24,566 nt of DNA, from positions 742 to 25,307 of IMG/VR virus record IMGVR_UViG_3300030419_005317; one strand, written 5' to 3'. A program made the translations under genes and the position numbers. The DNA is from a virus. This document shows, in pieces, positions 21,222-24,566 of the stretch. Numbering within the stretch: the first letter of the stretch is position 1; each line of letters opens with the position of its first letter. The notes under the pieces were generated by a model that saw only the letters and a program-made list of their open reading frames with translations, did not search any database and was not told the origin of the DNA.

Positions 21222-21577
21222 TTTATCTCCTTAAAGTGTCTTTTTAAAAATTGCTTAACATGCTCTTTGCCATACCATGTGTCCTTGTCTGGCTTTTTTG
21301 GTTCGTCCAAAAATCTATATTTTCTTTCGCCTCTTCCGTTTAATAAAAGAATGGTTGGTACGCCGTTAAATACAAGCACCTCTGGCAGCGTTGATTCGGG
21401 ATATAGGTCAATTGAAATTTTATAGAAATTTAGGTCTCCAAATTCATTCGATATATTGGCATATATGTCACCAAGCTTTGTGCAATATTTGCAATTTTTA
21501 CTGTAAAATTTTACCACTGCTTGGTTGCCGGAATTAATCATTTTGATCAGTTCCGCGGTTTTTATTTCTTTAACCAT
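21218..21577 (-). CDS. Thioredoxin-fold protein, 119 aa
   Basis: Residues 21-36 (VVKFYSKNCKYCTKLG) show the thioredoxin strand followed by a CKYC dithiol (C29, C32), and GVPT (72-75) holds the cis-proline. The total length matches thioredoxin, although the usual WCGPC is replaced. After the fold comes a YRFLDEPKKPDKD loop and a basic helix. It probably reduces protein disulfides in the cytoplasm, perhaps serving ribonucleotide reduction. It overlaps the zinc-ribbon gene by 8 bp. Confidence 0.88.
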   Translation of the reverse strand: MVKEIKTAELIKMINSGNQAVVKFYSKNCKYCTKLGDIYANISNEFGDLNFYKISIDLYPESTLPEVLVFNGVPTILLLNGRGERKYRFLDEPKKPDKDTWYGKEHVKQFLKRHFKEIK

Positions 21578-21839
21578 CGTCCGCTGTCTCCGTTGTCTCC
21601 ATTGTCTCCATTATTCTGACTGCCTTTTTGTGACATTCCGGGCAAAAGAGCCTAACTACTTCTTCTTCATGTTTCACAACCACTCTCCATTGCGATGCTA
21701 AGACCTTGTCGCTCTTATCGTATGGCTCATCACAAGTATCGCACTTCTCAGGTAGCTTGTTAAACAGAAAAATTTTTTTCGAAAGATTTTCGTCGGTATC
21801 TGTTTGTTTTTTTAGTTTTCTTCTTTGTTCTCTATTCAT
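21570..21839 (-). CDS. Zinc-ribbon protein, 89 aa
   Basis: Two CxxC knuckles (C33/C36 in KCDTCDEPYD and C65/C68 in FCPECHKK) are 29 residues apart, a typical zinc-ribbon arrangement. The N-terminus is basic (MNREQRRKLKK). The C-terminus ends in a short repeat, METMETTETADD, encoded by a 9-bp tandem repeat. Such small zinc ribbons in phages usually bind nucleic acid or RNA polymerase. The partner here is unknown. ATG 21839 overlaps the Dam stop as ATGA. Confidence 0.82.
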   Translation of the reverse strand: MNREQRRKLKKQTDTDENLSKKIFLFNKLPEKCDTCDEPYDKSDKVLASQWRVVVKHEEEVVRLFCPECHKKAVRIMETMETTETADDG

Positions 21840-22330
21840 CTTGCCATTGTAAATGTCTTTGGATAATCTGCATAAACACTTCTATCTTCTGCACTGTGGC
21901 TAAAAACGACCACTGCCGATGGAAATGGTGCGGAATTATTTGCGCTACCAAACTTTAAGCGACCCTTAACGAAATGTATTTCTCGGGCCTTCATGACGTA
22001 ATTGTGCCAATAGCGCGTGTCGGTTCGGGCGGGAATTAACATTACCACTGTGGTATCATTACTCATGCTCTCTCGATATGCTTTCTCAATCCACTTGTGT
22101 ATCTGCCGGCCGTACGGGGGATTAACAAATACGGTCCGACCCTTCCAACTTTTACTTAAACCGTCTTCATCTTTTGTGTAGTAATTTACACATTTAGCTG
22201 ATTCCTTAGTGGCACACGGATCGAGATTAAAGGGCCCGAATCGCCAACTCAATTTGTCGAAAAAGTCTTGCGGGGTCTCCCACTCATTACTTTTGGAACT
22301 AAATAATGTCTTTTGTGCTGATTGATTCAT
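21836..22330 (-). CDS. dam: Phage DNA N6-adenine methyltransferase (Dam-type), 164 aa
   Basis: This fits the phage N6-adenine methyltransferase family: EWETPQDFFD (16-25), FNLDPCATKE (34-43), the catalytic NPPYG (70-74) and LIPARTDTRYWH (around 98-109), with a KFGSANNSAPFPS block near 127-139. The length is normal for the family. It transfers a methyl group from SAM to adenine, most likely in GATC sites, which could protect phage DNA from restriction or time replication. The NPPY motif is intact, unlike in the methyltransferase homologue at 11379-12155. Confidence 0.93.
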   Translation of the reverse strand: MNQSAQKTLFSSKSNEWETPQDFFDKLSWRFGPFNLDPCATKESAKCVNYYTKDEDGLSKSWKGRTVFVNPPYGRQIHKWIEKAYRESMSNDTTVVMLIPARTDTRYWHNYVMKAREIHFVKGRLKFGSANNSAPFPSAVVVFSHSAEDRSVYADYPKTFTMAR

Positions 22331-22335
22331 GTGCC

Positions 22336-22599
22336 CTACGCTGCGTTAACCTTGTTTTTCTTGTTCAAGAGCAACTGGTACGTATCATAAAGATCGTCAA
22401 TATTGACGTCACCCTTCATTAGACGATATGCCTTCACGGCCAGTCTGATTTCGTCAGTATTTAGCCGGTTCTTGTCTCTAAATTCCTTGCGAAGTTCGCG
22501 GCGTTGTTCCTTATACGGCTCCATGGCCTCTTCGATTGCGTGCAATGAACGAATATACTCCAGCACGTAGCGTTCTTTTTCGGTTTTATTTGATGACAC
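22336..22599 (-). CDS. GapR/DUF2312-like protein, 87 aa, GTG start
   Basis: The start is GTG 22599-22597 with a perfect AGGAGGT. The protein is helical: YVLEYIRSLHAIEEAM, then EPYKEQRRELRKEF, then TDEIRLAVKAYRLMKG. This order resembles GapR (DUF2312), where two long helices bind overtwisted DNA and a short basic helix ends in a K/R-rich motif. GapR-type proteins assist topoisomerases and replication. The match is by pattern only. Confidence 0.6.
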   Translation of the reverse strand: MSSNKTEKERYVLEYIRSLHAIEEAMEPYKEQRRELRKEFRDKNRLNTDEIRLAVKAYRLMKGDVNIDDLYDTYQLLLNKKNKVNAA

Positions 22600-22600
22600 T

Positions 22601-22798
22601 TTACCTCCTATTGATTATAAAAAAGTTGTCATGATGAAAACGAAGCTTCTCTCCGTTAGCAAACTGTACATGATAAGTTCCCGGCGAGTTGCTTACCTTG
22701 TTTATTATAAAGCCCATTCTGCTCTTTGGCATGCGGGAGTCATTTATTTTTTCCGATATTCTTACGATATCTCCGGGATTGAATTTATCACTTTTCAT
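22601..22798 (-). CDS. SH3/KOW-like barrel protein, 65 aa, predicted leaderless
   Basis: ATG 22798 lies exactly six bases after a TATAAT box and has no ribosome site, so the mRNA should begin at the start codon. The protein reads FNPGDIVRISEKI, MGFIINKVS, TYHVQFANGEKLRF and a closing DNFFIINRR, the recurrent small-barrel layout. It is the first gene of the block running down to the sigma region-4 gene. Confidence 0.8.
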   Translation of the reverse strand: MKSDKFNPGDIVRISEKINDSRMPKSRMGFIINKVSNSPGTYHVQFANGEKLRFHHDNFFIINRR

Positions 22799-22804
22799 AA
22801 TTAT

Positions 22805-22833
22805 ATTATAACCAATTGGGGTTTCCGAGTCAA
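22805..22833 (-). promoter_or_regulatory. Near-consensus sigma-70 promoter
   Basis: TTGACT (22833-22828), 17 bases, TATAAT (22810-22805), then ATAATT and ATG. It should drive the barrel gene, GapR-like, Dam and the rest of the block. The usual start seven bases past the -10 is the A of the ATG. Confidence 0.85.
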
Positions 22834-22839
22834 GGAAAT

Positions 22840-22974
22840 TTATTTACTTTTTTTGTCTGATCTGCACACCTCAACAACGAGAAAGCACACGATCACCAAA
22901 CCTATATATGATTTAACAAGAAAATTTGTAATTTTTTCTGCTTTTGAAGTTTTCCTTTTCTTACCCACGGTCAT
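22840..22974 (-). CDS. Tiny single-pass membrane protein, 44 aa
   Basis: A 44-codon frame starts at ATG 22974-22972, overlapping the polymerase stop as ATGA. A basic N-terminus (TVGKKRKTSKAEK) precedes one membrane helix (SYIGLVIVCFLVVEVC) and a charged end. The inside-positive pattern suggests the N-terminus lies in the cytoplasm. It is too small to assign. A holin-like or membrane-stress role is possible but unsupported. Confidence 0.6.
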   Translation of the reverse strand: MTVGKKRKTSKAEKITNFLVKSYIGLVIVCFLVVEVCRSDKKSK

Positions 22975-24566
22975 GCTAGCAACTTGAATGTCCTGCCAAT
23001 TGCATATGTTGAAAAGCCCCAATTTGAGTCATAATTTAACTTAGCCATATACGGCCTGTTTAAGAAAATTCGGTCTTTCTCGGGCTTAACTCCCCAGCAG
23101 CGAATCTTTGTCAATTCATTATTGCTGTCAATCACCTCAACAATCCAATATAACTTGCCATTTTTGGTTTTCTTCGGAACGATCTTGCGAGGAATGAACC
23201 AGCAAACCTCCAACTGAGGATCGAATTCCGAAACTGGTGGAACAAACTTTTCTTGAAGTCTCTGGATTGTTTCCGGCCTAATGACCAAGTTGATAGGAAA
23301 GACCCCGGTTAATTCTGTTTTGAATTGGATTATTTCTTCTTCGGTGAAATCGCCCTCTGGACGATATAAATCAATGTTTTCATGAAGTCTTTTGAGGTTT
23401 TTAGGTCGCTCAACTATGCATGCCGACCAAAAGTGCTTCCTACCGGAAAACCTATCATCCATCATGTCATCCAAGGCACCACCGCGACAAAGGGCATCTA
23501 GTGCCTTTTTGTTCAGCTTGGAGTACACAATATTTTCTCTAAACAAGAGATCTTCTGCGTCTTCGAATGGCCTATGGTTTAATATTTGCTCAATAGCAGA
23601 AGCGCCCAAGCCCTTGATTGACGTCAATGGTTGAATAAGTGTTTTGCTATCGCCATTGATCTCCCAGACGGTGCCGGATTTATTAATATCCAATGGTGCA
23701 ATCTTGAACCCAAACTTCTTGGCCACATTGATTGCTCTCTCTTTTCTTGTTTCTGGCTCTTTATCCAAGAAAGCAGCCATCCATTCGGTAGGATAATAGT
23801 TCCACAACCATGCGCACTGGTATGAAATAATGGAGTATGAAACCGCATGTGACTTATTGAAGCCGTAGCCCGAGAAATACTCAAATTTGTCCCAGAGCGC
23901 TTGAGCCTCATCACGGTGGATGGAATTCGCCATACATCCTGTAATGAACTTGTCGTGCAGCTTGCCCTTTGCGGATCCCTTGCCTGTTCCCTTTTTGGTT
24001 AAAACCTTTCGGAGCATGTTGCCCTCATCTAAACTTAGACCTCCGAGCTTATGCGCCAATAGTGCAATTTGCTCCTGAAAGATCAGGAACCCAAATGTCT
24101 CTTGGGTAATGTCGTGCGCGTCTTCATTGAGATATTTGATATACTGCGGGCTTTCTTTTGCCTCTACGTATTCATCGTGCACTCCGGCCGCCAAGGGGCC
24201 CGGTCGATAGATAGACGTGATCGCTGATAAGTCGATAATGTTGCGTGGCTTTGTGCGTGTGCAAAATTTTTGCGCGCCCTGTTCGGTAAACTGAAATATG
24301 CCAGCCCACTTCCCTTCATGGAAAACGTTCTCATATACCTCCTGATCGTTTAGATCCAAAACGTCTGGGTGTAGGTTGTTTTCGTAATATTCGCGGATCT
24401 GTTCGAACGTTGGTTCTTCAATATCGTGATGGCGCTTAAGGATGTGATAAATCGCACCCTCCATCATCTTTAGTGTAGACAAGCCGAGCAAATCGAATTT
24501 AATGAAGCCCATCGGTTCAAGGTGGCGAACGTTCTGCCCCTCAGACCATGGCGCCTGCCTGACACC
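22971..24566 (-). CDS. dnaE: DNA polymerase III alpha subunit (C family, DnaE type), C-terminal part, 531 aa visible
   Basis: The frame is open to the window edge, so the 5' part (PHP and early palm) is missing. Visible are GFIKFDLLGLSTL (19-31) with the third catalytic Asp, GIFQFTEQGAQKF, SIYRPGPL, LIFQEQIALLAHKLGGLSL, the FSGYGFNKSHAVSYSIISYQ block, a helix-hairpin-helix (LTSIKGLGASAIEQIL) and an OB-type domain (LEVCWFIPRKI ... YWIVEVI). It is the replicative polymerase of the phage. C-family enzymes are less common in phages than A- or B-family ones. The family is certain. Whether all catalytic residues are present is not visible. Confidence 0.96.
   Translation of the reverse strand, partial: GVRQAPWSEGQNVRHLEPMGFIKFDLLGLSTLKMMEGAIYHILKRHHDIEEPTFEQIREYYENNLHPDVLDLNDQEVYENVFHEGKWAGIFQFTEQGAQKFCTRTKPRNIIDLSAITSIYRPGPLAAGVHDEYVEAKESPQYIKYLNEDAHDITQETFGFLIFQEQIALLAHKLGGLSLDEGNMLRKVLTKKGTGKGSAKGKLHDKFITGCMANSIHRDEAQALWDKFEYFSGYGFNKSHAVSYSIISYQCAWLWNYYPTEWMAAFLDKEPETRKERAINVAKKFGFKIAPLDINKSGTVWEINGDSKTLIQPLTSIKGLGASAIEQILNHRPFEDAEDLLFRENIVYSKLNKKALDALCRGGALDDMMDDRFSGRKHFWSACIVERPKNLKRLHENIDLYRPEGDFTEEEIIQFKTELTGVFPINLVIRPETIQRLQEKFVPPVSEFDPQLEVCWFIPRKIVPKKTKNGKLYWIVEVIDSNNELTKIRCWGVKPEKDRIFLNRPYMAKLNYDSNWGFSTYAIGRTFKLLA

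Noticed and set aside
1-24566. CRISPR array, insertion sequence or integrase/att site
   Set aside because: No spaced direct repeats, transposase-like motifs or integrase were seen, and the tRNAs do not have a flanking partial copy.

Overview
The window looks like part of a large tailed-phage (Caudoviricetes) genome. It shows no sign of being a bacterial chromosome. About 47 protein genes and four tRNA or tRNA-like genes all lie on the minus strand. They are packed head to tail, many with ATGA, TAATG or TGATG stop/start overlaps, and there is no gap above about 80 bp. Recognisable genes are a C-family DNA polymerase (DnaE type, cut by the window edge), a phage Dam-type adenine methyltransferase, thioredoxin and glutaredoxin folds, a CBS-less IMP dehydrogenase/GMP reductase, a sigma-70 region-4 protein, ClpP-like and trypsin-like proteases, GroEL and a YkuD-like enzyme. 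Several unnamed families (residues 241-310 of the 1177-aa protein, the acidic 205-aa protein, the 108-aa RHH-like protein) remind me of uncultured marine phage proteins. That is recall, not a search.

Layout, in transcription order from high to low coordinates. 24566-22840: the polymerase and a tiny membrane protein. 22833-18979: a consensus promoter, then a replication, nucleotide and regulation block (GapR-like protein, Dam, zinc ribbon, thioredoxin, GuaB-like, RHH-like, SH3-like, sigma region 4). 18978-15058: a very acidic protein closed by a strong terminator. The -35 box of the next promoter lies inside that terminator. A membrane protein, ClpP-like protein, YkuD-like protein and a 503-aa protein with nuclease-like residues follow. 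15048-10613: a perfect consensus promoter driving groEL from a TTG start, then small proteins, glutaredoxin, an apparently catalytically dead D12-class methyltransferase, a membrane protein and a cupin without metal-binding histidines. 10608-4469: an 1177-aa multidomain protein, a membrane-anchored serine protease, a coiled-coil protein, a nucleotidyltransferase and small proteins. 4459-1: very small accessory genes and a tRNA cluster (Leu-UAA, Lys-UUU, an Ile2/Met CAU type, and a tRNA-like gene that seems to lack a D arm), each group with its own sigma-70-like promoter.

Three patterns run through the window. First, about eleven small proteins share an SH3/KOW-like barrel signature (GD[ILV][VIR] near the start, a GVV/GIV strand, and a closing L..V), so the family looks expanded. 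Second, seven promoters have exactly 17-bp spacers. In three of them, and in a fourth weaker case, the start codon begins exactly six bases after the -10 box with no Shine-Dalgarno, which predicts leaderless mRNAs. Third, several enzymes keep their fold but have lost catalytic residues (D12 methyltransferase, cupin, possibly ClpP).

All functions are inferred from reading sequence motifs by eye. No database search was run.
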